NCBI GenBank assembly: GCA_902465495.1
Contig: CABQND010000004.1
Coordinates: forward strand, 1 to 55,046
DNA from: an uncultured Eubacteriales bacterium
GTDB lineage: Bacteria; Bacillota; Clostridia; Christensenellales; Borkfalkiaceae
Direction of reading: 5' to 3'
Length of the DNA: 55,046 nucleotides
Position 1 is the first letter of the stretch. Every line of letters begins with the position of its first letter. Both the position numbers and the translations under genes were made by a program. This document shows positions 7,070 to 16,591 of the stretch, in pieces. A model generated the notes under the pieces. That model was given only the letters and a program-made list of their open reading frames with translations. It did no database searches and was not told the origin of the DNA.

Positions 7070-9352
7070 GTGAAAAAAATCATATCGATCATTCTTGCTT
7101 TATGTATGAGTATCACTTTATTTGGCTGTTCGGGAGGGAAAAGTGATTTGTCGCTTAAAATCGATCAGCGGATCATATTGGAAAACGGGAAAATGCGCGC
7201 TGTCATAAATAAGCAGACGGGCGGAATCAGCGAACTTTATAACAAAGAAGCCGATCTGTATCTGACGAAAGACGGTGCGGTAGAAGATATGGCGGTCATT
7301 CGCATGACATATATCGGCAACGCTGCCGAGCAATATGAATCTCCCAAGACTTTTTCCTATGAAGTTGCGGAAGACTCGGCAGATTTGATTAAATTGTGTT
7401 TTACATGGGGCTTTGATACGGGGCATACTGCGTCGGCGGAGGTTTCTCTCGCCAAAGATAGCGGGGAATTGATATTCAACAACTTGCATATTGGCGGCAA
7501 TTCTGCGGGAAAGCCCGTATATGCTGTGGAATATCCGATCATAAACGGGATCAAGTCGTTAGACAGCAAAGAGAAGGATTGCTTCTTATCTCCTTTCGTA
7601 ACGGGGTATGTATTCCATAATCCCGTCGAGAATTTCAACGGGGATTATCAGGGGATCGGCAGAACGGACGGTTTTTACCCTTCCGGATGGGAATATCCCA
7701 TGCAATTTCAGGCGTATTATTCCCAAGACGAAGGCGGATTTTATATGCAGACCGAGGACAGTTCGGACGGGATGAAGAGTTTTACTTTTACAGGGCAAGA
7801 CGGTGATTTGCGCGCTTCGGTATGGCACTTTGCGCAAAATTTTGACGGAAAAGACATTCAATTCGGTTATGACACGGTCATCGCAAACCTCACCCGCGGG
7901 ACTTGGTACGAAGCCGCAGACAGATATAAGGAATGGGCAATACAACAGCCCTGGTGCGTAAAGGGCAAAAACGTAAACAGAAGCGACATCAACAAAGAGT
8001 TTTATGAAAACACCACTCTTACCAATTTTTGTTTTCTCAATGACAACACTACCGGTACCGAGCGGGCGTATGAATTGATGAAGTCCGAAATACCCGGAGA
8101 ATATTTGTTCATTACGCTCAGCGGTACGACGATCGCCGGCGGCAACGCAGACGAAAGGGTGTATCAGACGTGGCTGCAAAACGCCAAAACGACTAATTTT
8201 TACAACATGATGGATGCATACGGCGATCGCTATATCATGTTTGAATTCCCGTCTTTTTATCTCAAATCTCAGTATAACAATAATCAGACGTTTATAGACA
8301 ACGCTATGATCAACTACGATGAGTCGGAGTATTATTATTACAACTGGGAGGAAGTATATTATGAAATTTGCCCTTCTTGCGACGAGTATACGCTCACGCA
8401 GCTGTCCAAAGATCAAATCTATGTGGAACAGGCAAATTTCGGAGGGATCTATCACGACGTAGGTTTTGCGGCGGGCCTGCCCAAACAGTGTTTCGATAAA
8501 AATCATGCGCACGGAAACAGGATCAACATTGTCGGGGAATCGAAGGCACAGATGAAGATCTTTTCCGATTATGCGCGGAGCAAGGGCGGCGTTTACGGCC
8601 AAGAACTTATCAGCGAGCAATATATTCCGTATATTGATTTTTATCAGACGCGGGCAAATGCGCAGGCGCTTTCGCAGATGGAAGCAATGCGGATTTTAAA
8701 CCTCGTGGAAAACGGAAGTGCCGAAAAGGTTCACCTGTTTGAATATGTCTACAAGGAATATACCGGCGTAAGGCTGGACGGCTATATGATCCCCGAAACG
8801 AGTATGGGGGGAGCGTATTACCATACGATGGCGTTTACGGCGCTCAACGGCGGCATTCCGGAATACAATTACGAAAATACGCTGAAAAGCACGCGCGGCT
8901 ATCCGTTACCCGAATATTATGATGAGGACATGCTTGCGTTTGCGGGCGAGCTGGCGGCGGCAAGAATGACGTACGGAAAAGATTTCCTCGTTTGGGGCGA
9001 AATGATGCCGGCACCGACGCTCAATACCGGCAAAACAGAATACGATTATTACGTTTATCGTATGGATGCGGCGAATATTCGCGGACAGGACTATTCGGGG
9101 ACAACTGCTGTCGACAGTGTGGTTGTATCCGCCTTTCAATATAACGGAAAGATCGCTCTGTTCCTTTGCAATATCACTGAAAATGACATTGCTTTCGATT
9201 TTGATCTAAATACAGGCAGTCTTTACGGCGTAGATTCGGGTGTGATCGCGTCCGGTCAGAGCGGATATTCGGCTGTAATAAATAACGGCATTGCGGAATT
9301 GAATCTGCCGCTGCCGTCCAGGAAGGTTGTCATGCTCACGTTTGACGCATAA
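7070..9352 (+). CDS. DUF6259-like lipoprotein, putative glycoside hydrolase
   Basis: A 760-residue surface lipoprotein (signal peptide, lipobox LFGCS). The N-terminal 280 residues are beta-rich, beginning with the LENGKMRAVINKQTGGISEL motif typical of glycosidases with an N-terminal beta-sandwich. The segment GTWYEAADRYKEWAIQQPWC leads into a TIM-barrel region with GGIYHDVGFAAGLPKQCFD and GVYGQELISEQYIPYIDF. Acidic residues there are candidate catalytic groups. This pattern matches DUF6259 proteins, whose activity is not generally established. A short C-terminal beta-domain follows. The start is GTG, 8 nt after AAGGAG. It probably trims the extracellular glycan before import. The family call is moderately sure, the enzymatic role inferred. 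Confidence 0.65.
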   Translation: MKKIISIILALCMSITLFGCSGGKSDLSLKIDQRIILENGKMRAVINKQTGGISELYNKEADLYLTKDGAVEDMAVIRMTYIGNAAEQYESPKTFSYEVAEDSADLIKLCFTWGFDTGHTASAEVSLAKDSGELIFNNLHIGGNSAGKPVYAVEYPIINGIKSLDSKEKDCFLSPFVTGYVFHNPVENFNGDYQGIGRTDGFYPSGWEYPMQFQAYYSQDEGGFYMQTEDSSDGMKSFTFTGQDGDLRASVWHFAQNFDGKDIQFGYDTVIANLTRGTWYEAADRYKEWAIQQPWCVKGKNVNRSDINKEFYENTTLTNFCFLNDNTTGTERAYELMKSEIPGEYLFITLSGTTIAGGNADERVYQTWLQNAKTTNFYNMMDAYGDRYIMFEFPSFYLKSQYNNNQTFIDNAMINYDESEYYYYNWEEVYYEICPSCDEYTLTQLSKDQIYVEQANFGGIYHDVGFAAGLPKQCFDKNHAHGNRINIVGESKAQMKIFSDYARSKGGVYGQELISEQYIPYIDFYQTRANAQALSQMEAMRILNLVENGSAEKVHLFEYVYKEYTGVRLDGYMIPETSMGGAYYHTMAFTALNGGIPEYNYENTLKSTRGYPLPEYYDEDMLAFAGELAAARMTYGKDFLVWGEMMPAPTLNTGKTEYDYYVYRMDAANIRGQDYSGTTAVDSVVVSAFQYNGKIALFLCNITENDIAFDFDLNTGSLYGVDSGVIASGQSGYSAVINNGIAELNLPLPSRKVVMLTFDA

Positions 9353-9397
9353 CAGCGGCAGAACCAAACAAAAAATATTTATTAAAGGGGGAAGAAA

Positions 9398-11647
9398 ATG
9401 ATAAAAAGTAAGATACGCAATCTTTGGGTAATTCTATTGGCGGCGGTATTTTCGTGCGGTGTATTATTCACGATATCGCATACAACATCTGTAAATGCCG
9501 AGCAGTATTGTACAAGCGGAAAAAATCTCGTAGCGGACGGTTCTTTTGAGCAAAGTTCATCTTTGGGAGAGGAGTATGCCTGGCAGGCTGTTACAGCTTT
9601 GGATGTCGGGGCAATGGCGCCGGGTATCGGAGTCGATAATTGGGAAGCAAACGTAAATTCGAAACAAGGCACCGCAAACGTATTTATGGCGGGAGCGGGC
9701 AGTTATTTGCAGACGGGGACGCCGATAAAACTGTATCAAGATATTGCAGTGGAAAAAAACACCGAATATATGCTGTCGTTTTGGCTGAAAAAATGGGCGG
9801 ATGGAAACAACACTCCCGCGTTTGATTATGGTATTGCCGCAGAAGATACTTTTGATTATACAATGCGCCAAACAGTGGAAAGCGGCGCGCTTGGCGGAAC
9901 ATATAAGCAGTTTCGTTTAAATTTCAACAGCGGGAATTTATCCAATGTCAGGATTTTGTTTTCTTTTCTTACCGCGGATGTCAACGTTGCGGGTGAAATC
10001 GGCTTTCATCTCGACGAAGTTTCTTTGGAAAAAGTGAATCTGACAAATCTTTTGAGCGATGCGTCCTTTGAAACGCAGGAGACAATCGACCAAAATTCTT
10101 CTCCGTGGACTATGTTCCCCGATGCCGTGCTCGGCTGGGACAGAGCGGGTACGGCGTCTTATGAAGGGGTCGGCTCTGTATGGATGGAAGCATCCAACGA
10201 CAATTTGGCAGGGAAGAAAAACGGCATTTATCAGGACGTTACAGTACAGGCGGGAAAGACGTATCAGCTTTCTGCACACATCAAAAAATGGGCAGAAGGG
10301 AATAAGGTGGGAGCCATTCACTTAGGCTATGCAGATCCGAATGCTTCTGATCCCTTTGCGGCGGTTAAAGAAATTATTTATCAAAACCCGTTGGGGACTT
10401 TCCAAGAAGTGAAAGTTGACTTTTATAATGCCGAACTTACGGAAATAAGGGTATTTTTGTATACCGACTGCATATCGAAAGCAGAAGCGGACGGATACGG
10501 CACGGGATTCCATTTCGATCTGATTTCGCTCTTTGAAAAAGAAGATATGGAATACATAACCGACGGCGGATTTGAGGCTTCTCCGCGTACTCTCTCTGCG
10601 GATACGTCATGGAGATCGTTTGCGGCAACGGGTGTCGGCGTGGATACATTTCCCGGCAATATTTCGGCGTATGAAGGAACGGCAAATGCGTTTATATGTT
10701 CAGTCGGTTCGTTTGCTGAAAATACAAAACTCGGAATCTACCAGGATGTGGCCGTAAAGCCGAATACATATTATAAGTTTACGTTCAATATCAAGAAATG
10801 GGATATGAACAACATTGTAGCACCCGTGGTCTATGGATACTCCGATCCTTCATCGGAAACGCCGGATGAAGCGGTAGATTCCCGTACATATACGTTCGGG
10901 CAAACACAGAATTATCAAAAATTAACTTATATCTTCAATACAGGCGATTTGACGAAAATAAGGATATTTATCTACAATAATTCGTTGCCGAAAGAGACAA
11001 ACGGAGGGTATGATACGGGTTTCCATGTGGATGAAATTTCCCTCAAAGAGGCGAGTGAGTACGCCGTAACGGTCGGGGAGATCGTCAACGGGCAAATAAG
11101 CATTTCTCCGGAAGGGAACAGCCTTGCCGTCGGCACGGAGATAACCGTGACCGCAACGCCTGCGGAAGGGTACGAACTCAAAGAGATCTGCGTCAACGGC
11201 AAAGCGATCGAGGGAAATACCTTTGTGCTTGCGCAGGACAGCGTTATCACGGCAGTGTTCGAAAAAATCCAATACGCCGTAACGGTCGGGGAGATCGTCA
11301 ACGGGCAAATAAGCATTTCTCCGGAAGGGAACAGCCTTGCCGTCGGCACGGAGATAACCGTGACCGCAACGCCTGCGGAAGGGTACGAACTCAAAGAGAT
11401 CTGCGTCAACGGCAAAGCGATCGAGGGAAATACCTTTATACTTACGCAGGACAGCGTTATCACGGCAGTGTTCGAAGAAATGGAAGTGCACCCCCCCGTC
11501 GGCGACGGACAGGTTGAGGATCCTGCGGGGGATGATTCGGACAACAGTTCCGGCTGTAATGCAAGCATAAGTCCTGTCGGAATTGGTTGTTTTGCTTTGC
11601 TGGGGACAGCAGTGATTTTCATAAAGAAAAGGAAAGGAGCGAAATAA
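9398..11647 (+). CDS. Secreted surface protein with three CBM-like domains, InlB-type repeats and a C-terminal anchor
   Basis: A 749-residue exported protein. The signal peptide ends about residue 34 (SVNA). Three similar beta-sandwich modules of about 165 residues follow (about 40-210, 215-380, 385-550). Each starts with a DGSFE/DASFE/DGGFE motif, contains IYQDV and a KKW signature, and ends in GFHxDxxSL, resembling carbohydrate-binding modules of the CBM4/9 type. Two 71-residue units (555-696) resemble divergent InlB B-repeats and are nearly identical in DNA. The C-terminus has SSGCNASI, a hydrophobic helix and KKRKGAK, an anchoring or sorting-like tail. No catalytic domain was seen, so it likely holds glycan at the cell surface. 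The stop overlaps the next start (TAATG). Confidence 0.8.
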   Translation: MIKSKIRNLWVILLAAVFSCGVLFTISHTTSVNAEQYCTSGKNLVADGSFEQSSSLGEEYAWQAVTALDVGAMAPGIGVDNWEANVNSKQGTANVFMAGAGSYLQTGTPIKLYQDIAVEKNTEYMLSFWLKKWADGNNTPAFDYGIAAEDTFDYTMRQTVESGALGGTYKQFRLNFNSGNLSNVRILFSFLTADVNVAGEIGFHLDEVSLEKVNLTNLLSDASFETQETIDQNSSPWTMFPDAVLGWDRAGTASYEGVGSVWMEASNDNLAGKKNGIYQDVTVQAGKTYQLSAHIKKWAEGNKVGAIHLGYADPNASDPFAAVKEIIYQNPLGTFQEVKVDFYNAELTEIRVFLYTDCISKAEADGYGTGFHFDLISLFEKEDMEYITDGGFEASPRTLSADTSWRSFAATGVGVDTFPGNISAYEGTANAFICSVGSFAENTKLGIYQDVAVKPNTYYKFTFNIKKWDMNNIVAPVVYGYSDPSSETPDEAVDSRTYTFGQTQNYQKLTYIFNTGDLTKIRIFIYNNSLPKETNGGYDTGFHVDEISLKEASEYAVTVGEIVNGQISISPEGNSLAVGTEITVTATPAEGYELKEICVNGKAIEGNTFVLAQDSVITAVFEKIQYAVTVGEIVNGQISISPEGNSLAVGTEITVTATPAEGYELKEICVNGKAIEGNTFILTQDSVITAVFEEMEVHPPVGDGQVEDPAGDDSDNSSGCNASISPVGIGCFALLGTAVIFIKKRKGAK
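11060..11485 (+). repeat. Tandem 213-bp near-identical repeat inside the surface-protein gene
   Basis: Two consecutive 213-bp (71-codon) units begin at 11060 and 11273. Over the shared stretch they differ at only a few bases, mainly around GTGCTTGCG versus ATACTTACG. This indicates a recent duplication or ongoing homogenisation that could change repeat number. Confidence 0.9.
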
Positions 11648-14600
11648 TGGCACAAAGTAAATTCAGACAAATCATTTTGGGATGTTTATTGATTCTCTTA
11701 ACGCCCTGTATCGCAGGGTTGTGTCTTATACCGACTTCGGCAAAAGCGCAGGATGATTTCGTCAAAGTGGGAGAAAATCTCATTGCGGATGGTTCATTTG
11801 AAAACGGCGCGGTGCTTGGCAGTCCGATCGGGTGGGGCGTTGTAAGCGGACAAGATTTGGGCGCTCCGTATCCGGGGATGGGGATTGACGATTCGGCGAT
11901 AACGGGATACTCGGAGCCATTTGAAGGGACAGCCAATATGTTTTGGGCAGGTGCCGCCGACTATCTCAGTGCGGGGCTCAAAATGCAGATGTATCAGGAT
12001 GTCACGCTCAAAGAAAATACCGAGTACGAATTATCTTTTTATATCAAAAAATGGAATGCCGGCAATGTTATTTCTCCTTTAAAATACGGGTTTGCCGACA
12101 AGGAAAATACTTTTTCCGAAGAGTATGTCTGCGAGGGTACGGGCTCTTACAGGCAGGTCGTCATGCAGTTTTCGAGTGAAAATGCGACTTCCTTGCGAAT
12201 ACTTTTCGAACTTGAAACAAAAGAATTCGCGGAGGTCGGAAATGTCGGATATCATATAGACGCTGTTTGTTTGTATGAACTGGGCCGATATGAGGAGCTG
12301 GTCCTTGACGGAGGATTTGAAAATCAGGAGCTGATCGACGATACTTCTGCTCCGTGGACGGGAACGGGAAGCGAGATACGTTCCGACGGTGATGCTTATG
12401 AAGGGCAGGATTGCGCCTACATTGCGGCTTCGGAAGGGGGAAGCGCTGTACTGAATCAAAGCGTGACGGTCGAAAGCAAAAAGTTGTACAGGCTGTCTTT
12501 TTATGTTAAAAAAGTCGGAACGGTTTCTCCTCTTGCATACGGTGTAAAGCCAATTCATTCCGATACGTTTATCAGCAGTCTGACAAGCGAAGATATCGGC
12601 GAAGTATATGAAAAGGTGTCTTTGGCGTTTTACAGCGGAGAGAACACCTCTTTAAAGATTGCGATCGAAACGGAAGGTTCGGCACAAATTTCAGGGGGAT
12701 ATTGTATCGATTCCGTTTCCCTGCAAGAAATCAATATGGGCGAAGAGGTTTCTCTTACGGACGGGAATGAACTTCTGAAAAATGCGGGATTTGAAGACTC
12801 GATGGCTATAATCAAACAGCCTTTTTCCTCCGTGGCAGACCGCGGATGGGTAAGTGTTCAGGGGAATGCGACTGCGAACGTCGGTGTGGACGGCGGCGGG
12901 AATTTGAGCAACAGCGGAAATAATAACATTTGGCTGGCTTCGGCAAACGCACAAATCGTCCCCGGAACCGATATAGGCGTGTATCAGGATATCACCGTTG
13001 AGCCGAATACTTGGTACGAGTTTTCCTATTTTGCAAAAAAATGGGGATCGGGAAATATTTGCGCGCCCATTATTCTTGCCGTCATGGATCCCGTGCAGCC
13101 GATGGGGACGTTTATTGACAGTCAGTCGTTCGGGGCGATCACGGGGCTTTATGAACAGTACGTTTGGCATTTTAATTCGGGAGAAAGAGAAACCGTGCGG
13201 GTCATTTTGTACCTGTCTGCCATATCCTTTGCGGAGGCAGGCTTCTACGAAACAGGGTATCAGGTAGACGATCTTTCGGTGAAGAAGGTCGCCGAAACGG
13301 AAAACATCATATTTATCGCTGAAAATCAGCCCGCAGAAAACGAGATGCTGGAGTTTACGCTGTACGCGGATCTTTCCAACGGTATGCTCAAAAATATAAC
13401 GGCGGAAGATTTTTATACGATCATCTCGGACGACGAAAGCGTGTTCAAGATCGTGGATAACAAAATTGTCGCGGCAGGTAAGGGCACTGCGAGCATTACC
13501 CTGCAAATTGATATGTTCGGCTATTCGAAGCAGTTTACAATTCCTGCAATTACCGTAGCGGAGGGCGAGACTTTCGGCTTGCGGGGGGTAAGCGTAAAAC
13601 TGGGCGGTGAGGTAAATACAGAAAGCTATGTTGAGGTGGATTATACGCTGACGCGAAATGACGGTACAGAGATTGCGGCGGATTACATTGATGTGTATAC
13701 CGACGATCCGGAAGTTCTTAATATTTACAGCAGGCTCGGCAAATATTTCGCCCTGGCGAGGAAAAACGGGCAGGCAAACATATATGTCGTAGCGCATTAT
13801 AACGGCAGCGCAGTGATCGGAAGCAGTCTTGTAAGAGTCGACGGCGATAACCTCCTGGTCGACGGAGGGTTCGAGGATGCGGAAGTTCGCGAATGGAAGA
13901 TCGATAAAACCAGCGACGGCGGACACGATTTTGTTGTGTCGGGGGATTACGCAAGAACGGGCAGAGGAAACCTGTTTATGATAGCGCCTTCCGTCAATCC
14001 GCTCATTACGCCCGACAGTTATTCTTATATTTACCAAGACGTCGTGATAGGAGAAGCAGATTATTATACGTTCTCCGCTTATATCAATAAGTTCCAAAAC
14101 GGAGGGACGGCGGTGATCGGTGCCGTCAGGTTGGAAGACGGGGAAGAGAGCCGGGAAAATACCTATACGACAGCCGATTCTTCTGCGGGTGCAGGAGGGT
14201 ATCAGAAAATTTCGCATATATTTAGTGCGACACCGGGAACGTACAGAGTATATCTGCGTCTGACCGGGGATCTGATGCAGGGTATGGGCATTCAAATCGA
14301 CGATTGTTCTTTAACAAAAACAATTTTTGTAGAAGCGGTGGAATTGAAAATCAACGGAGAAGCTGAACTGCCGATGAACGATCTTGTCGATTTCGAAGTG
14401 TATCTGGTGTACGAAAACGGCGAAAAAGAAAGGATCATGTCGGGCTACGATATATCCTGTGAACCGAAAAACGTTGTATCGATTACGGGTTCGTTTATCA
14501 TTGCAAAAGCGGAAGGGACAGCCGAGATTACCGTTTCTTACAAGTTTTTGGACAGTGTACTGACCGATACGGTGCAAATGACCGTAGTTCCCGAAAATAT

Positions 14601-14739
14601 TCCTTCCGATTCGGACGGCGATACGGATGAGGGCGGCGGAGGTTGCAACTCCGAAATTTCAGCGGTCGGCGGGGCGATCGGGTTTGCGGTCGCAGCAGCA
14701 GTGGCTTTGGCGCTTTTTGTCAGAAAAAAAGCAAAATAA
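11647..14739 (+). CDS. Large secreted multi-domain glycan-binding protein with C-terminal anchor
   Basis: A 1030-residue exported protein. The ATG at 11647 overlaps the previous stop and has AAAGGAG upstream; it opens a signal peptide ending near SAKAQ. Modules homologous to those of the preceding protein (DGSFEN, MYQDVTL, IKKW and GYHIDAVCL) occupy about 40-205, 210-365 and 375-550, and a further copy about 755-905. Between and after them lie bacterial Ig-like domains of the type KNITAEDFYTIISDDESVF. The C-terminus reads GGGGCNSEISAVGG, then a hydrophobic helix and VRKKAK. No catalytic signature was found. It probably forms a surface scaffold with its neighbour that captures the polysaccharide for the lipoprotein hydrolases and importer. 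Confidence 0.8.
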   Translation: MAQSKFRQIILGCLLILLTPCIAGLCLIPTSAKAQDDFVKVGENLIADGSFENGAVLGSPIGWGVVSGQDLGAPYPGMGIDDSAITGYSEPFEGTANMFWAGAADYLSAGLKMQMYQDVTLKENTEYELSFYIKKWNAGNVISPLKYGFADKENTFSEEYVCEGTGSYRQVVMQFSSENATSLRILFELETKEFAEVGNVGYHIDAVCLYELGRYEELVLDGGFENQELIDDTSAPWTGTGSEIRSDGDAYEGQDCAYIAASEGGSAVLNQSVTVESKKLYRLSFYVKKVGTVSPLAYGVKPIHSDTFISSLTSEDIGEVYEKVSLAFYSGENTSLKIAIETEGSAQISGGYCIDSVSLQEINMGEEVSLTDGNELLKNAGFEDSMAIIKQPFSSVADRGWVSVQGNATANVGVDGGGNLSNSGNNNIWLASANAQIVPGTDIGVYQDITVEPNTWYEFSYFAKKWGSGNICAPIILAVMDPVQPMGTFIDSQSFGAITGLYEQYVWHFNSGERETVRVILYLSAISFAEAGFYETGYQVDDLSVKKVAETENIIFIAENQPAENEMLEFTLYADLSNGMLKNITAEDFYTIISDDESVFKIVDNKIVAAGKGTASITLQIDMFGYSKQFTIPAITVAEGETFGLRGVSVKLGGEVNTESYVEVDYTLTRNDGTEIAADYIDVYTDDPEVLNIYSRLGKYFALARKNGQANIYVVAHYNGSAVIGSSLVRVDGDNLLVDGGFEDAEVREWKIDKTSDGGHDFVVSGDYARTGRGNLFMIAPSVNPLITPDSYSYIYQDVVIGEADYYTFSAYINKFQNGGTAVIGAVRLEDGEESRENTYTTADSSAGAGGYQKISHIFSATPGTYRVYLRLTGDLMQGMGIQIDDCSLTKTIFVEAVELKINGEAELPMNDLVDFEVYLVYENGEKERIMSGYDISCEPKNVVSITGSFIIAKAEGTAEITVSYKFLDSVLTDTVQMTVVPENIPSDSDGDTDEGGGGCNSEISAVGGAIGFAVAAAVALALFVRKKAK

Positions 14740-14746
14740 TTGTGTG

Positions 14747-14781
14747 TTGTCATCGGAGGGCATGCTTCCCTCCGATGACAA
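14747..14781 (+). other. Perfect 14-bp intercistronic hairpin
   Basis: TTGTCATCGGAGGG and CCCTCCGATGACAA pair perfectly around a 7-nt loop. No T-run follows; instead AAAGGGAATG with the next start codon comes directly after. It lies between the highly expressed-looking surface protein genes and the permease genes, so it is more likely an mRNA stabilising or processing element than a terminator. Confidence 0.75.
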
Positions 14782-14793
14782 AAGGGAATGAAC

Positions 14794-15705
14794 ATGATAA
14801 AAGAACGGAGCGTGACCCAAAAAAACGGCAGAAAATACAGGAATCAGGATAATTTGGGCTATTTGTACGTTTTGCCGGCGGTTTTGATGCTTACTGTGTT
14901 TGCCTGTATTCCGCTGGTCATGGCGGTTTTGCGATCTTTTCGCGATTACAACACGGGGGATTGGGTAGGACTTTCCAATTTTGATTATATTTTTAAGACG
15001 CCTGTTTTCCTGCAGTCGTTCGGCAATGTGATCGGTATGGCTGTCGTGGGAGTGGCTTTGCAATTGTTTTTGTCCTTTTTGCTTGCGCAGCTCGTCAAAA
15101 AATCCACGCGCGGTTTTTCGGGTGCGTTAAAGGTGATCGTCTACCTTCCTTCCCTCGTTTCGAGTGTCATCGTATCGATTATTTATCACCTCCTTACAAA
15201 CCACAGAGGCGGGCTTTTTGCGAATTTGATGATCATTGCCGATTTGGATCCGATCGTTTTCGGGGTGGACGGAATTTGGCCGTACGTAAGCATAATCGTC
15301 AGCGATCTATGGTTGGGGTTGGGCGGCAGTACATTGATCATGCTTGCAGGCATGCTCAGCATTCCGCGCGAATATTACGAGGCGGCCGCGATCGACGGCG
15401 CCGGGGTTTTCCGCGTGATATTCAATATTACGATGCCGAATCTTAAAAACACTTTCATTTTTTTGCTGTCCACACAGTTGACAGGTAAACTGCAAATGCT
15501 CGATTTGCCGTTGATGATCACGGGCGGCGGTCCGGCAAATAAAACGCTGACTCCCGTGCTGTATCTGTACAGGCTTTTTAATGACGGCAGCGGTGCGCCG
15601 CGAAATGTTTCGATTGCCGGTTCTCTTATCATTCTCGTCGTGATAGCGACGCTCAATTCACTGGCATTTTTCTTTCTGCAATCGAAAAAGTCGGAGGACG
15701 CTTGA
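14794..15705 (+). CDS. Sugar ABC transporter permease (MalF/UgpA type)
   Basis: An inner-membrane permease of about 303 residues with six predicted helices, starting with LYVLPAVLMLTVFACIPL. The cytoplasmic EAA loop that docks the ATPase reads EYYEAAAIDGAGVFRVIF. It forms a heterodimer with the next gene product to import the ligand of the 5708 binding protein. The ATG at 14794 is better spaced from AAAGGG than the in-frame ATG at 14788, which would add two residues. The intercistronic hairpin just upstream may set its expression level relative to the surface proteins. One nucleotide separates it from the partner permease. Confidence 0.9.
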   Translation: MIKERSVTQKNGRKYRNQDNLGYLYVLPAVLMLTVFACIPLVMAVLRSFRDYNTGDWVGLSNFDYIFKTPVFLQSFGNVIGMAVVGVALQLFLSFLLAQLVKKSTRGFSGALKVIVYLPSLVSSVIVSIIYHLLTNHRGGLFANLMIIADLDPIVFGVDGIWPYVSIIVSDLWLGLGGSTLIMLAGMLSIPREYYEAAAIDGAGVFRVIFNITMPNLKNTFIFLLSTQLTGKLQMLDLPLMITGGGPANKTLTPVLYLYRLFNDGSGAPRNVSIAGSLIILVVIATLNSLAFFFLQSKKSEDA

Positions 15706-15706
15706 A

Positions 15707-16579
15707 ATGAAAGGATTTTGCACGCATTATAAAAAAAAGATAAAAGAAGCGGTTTATATTGTCATAGCCGTTTTGGTGATCGCGCTGTTCCTCTTCCCGT
15801 TGATATGGTCTTTGCCCTATTCCTTGAAAGACGGCAGGGAAGTTTTTAAAATGTCGGAAGTGGGAGGAAGTATCTCGTGGTTTCCGGAAAAGCCCTGCTG
15901 GGATAATTTTCAAGAAGTATTCAAGGTGGACGTAAACGGGGGAAGGTTTTTGAATGCTCTGCTTTCCACTTTCGTGGTAGCATCTTGTAACTGTTTCTTT
16001 TCCATATTGATCAACATGCTTGCCGCGTATGGTTTTGCCCGTTTTAATTTCAAATTTAAGAACGTAATTTTCACCTATTTGCTGTTTTTCATGTTTGTTC
16101 CGGGCATTGCCATTCAGCTGACGTCTATCAAGGTCGTTTCCGAACTGAATATGATCAACACAATTTTCGTGTTATTTGTTCCGGGCATGGCCAATTCTTA
16201 CAGCATCTTTTTTTTCCGACAGTATTTTTTAAATATTCCGGACAGCGTTGAGGAAGCGGCAATGCTTGACGGGGCGAGCCGTTTGAAGATACTCATTTCA
16301 ATTTTTGTTCCTTTATCGGTAACGCCCATGATCATCATAGGTGTTGGCGCGTTTTTGGGTTCTTGGAATTCATATATTTGGCCCACACTGGTGATAACCG
16401 AGAACGAAGGAACGCTGACGCAGGTATCGCAAATACTGTATATGTTAAAGTCGGTAAATTCACATGACTATGGCGTCGTGATCGCGTCCTGTATTATTGC
16501 GATGATCCCGCCGCTGATACTTTTTTTCATCTTTCAGAAGAAATTGGTGGAAGGTATAGCCATTTCAGGTTTGAAATAA
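15707..16579 (+). CDS. Sugar ABC transporter permease (MalG/UgpE type)
   Basis: A 290-residue membrane protein, second half of the importer channel. The N-terminal helix (VYIVIAVLVIALFLFPLIWS) and the EAA loop EEAAMLDGASRLKILISIF are typical of MalG-type permeases, as is the short GLK carboxy end. It starts one base after the upstream permease stop, and the GH172 gene follows 12 nt later. No ATP-binding subunit is encoded next to it. Confidence 0.92.
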   Translation: MKGFCTHYKKKIKEAVYIVIAVLVIALFLFPLIWSLPYSLKDGREVFKMSEVGGSISWFPEKPCWDNFQEVFKVDVNGGRFLNALLSTFVVASCNCFFSILINMLAAYGFARFNFKFKNVIFTYLLFFMFVPGIAIQLTSIKVVSELNMINTIFVLFVPGMANSYSIFFFRQYFLNIPDSVEEAAMLDGASRLKILISIFVPLSVTPMIIIGVGAFLGSWNSYIWPTLVITENEGTLTQVSQILYMLKSVNSHDYGVVIASCIIAMIPPLILFFIFQKKLVEGIAISGLK

Positions 16580-16591
16580 AGGAGAGGATAT

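Noticed and set aside
12691..14295. Minus-strand open frame of about 530 codons opposite the large surface protein
   Set aside because: Antisense composition, no start signal, and the + strand frame has clear repeated domains.
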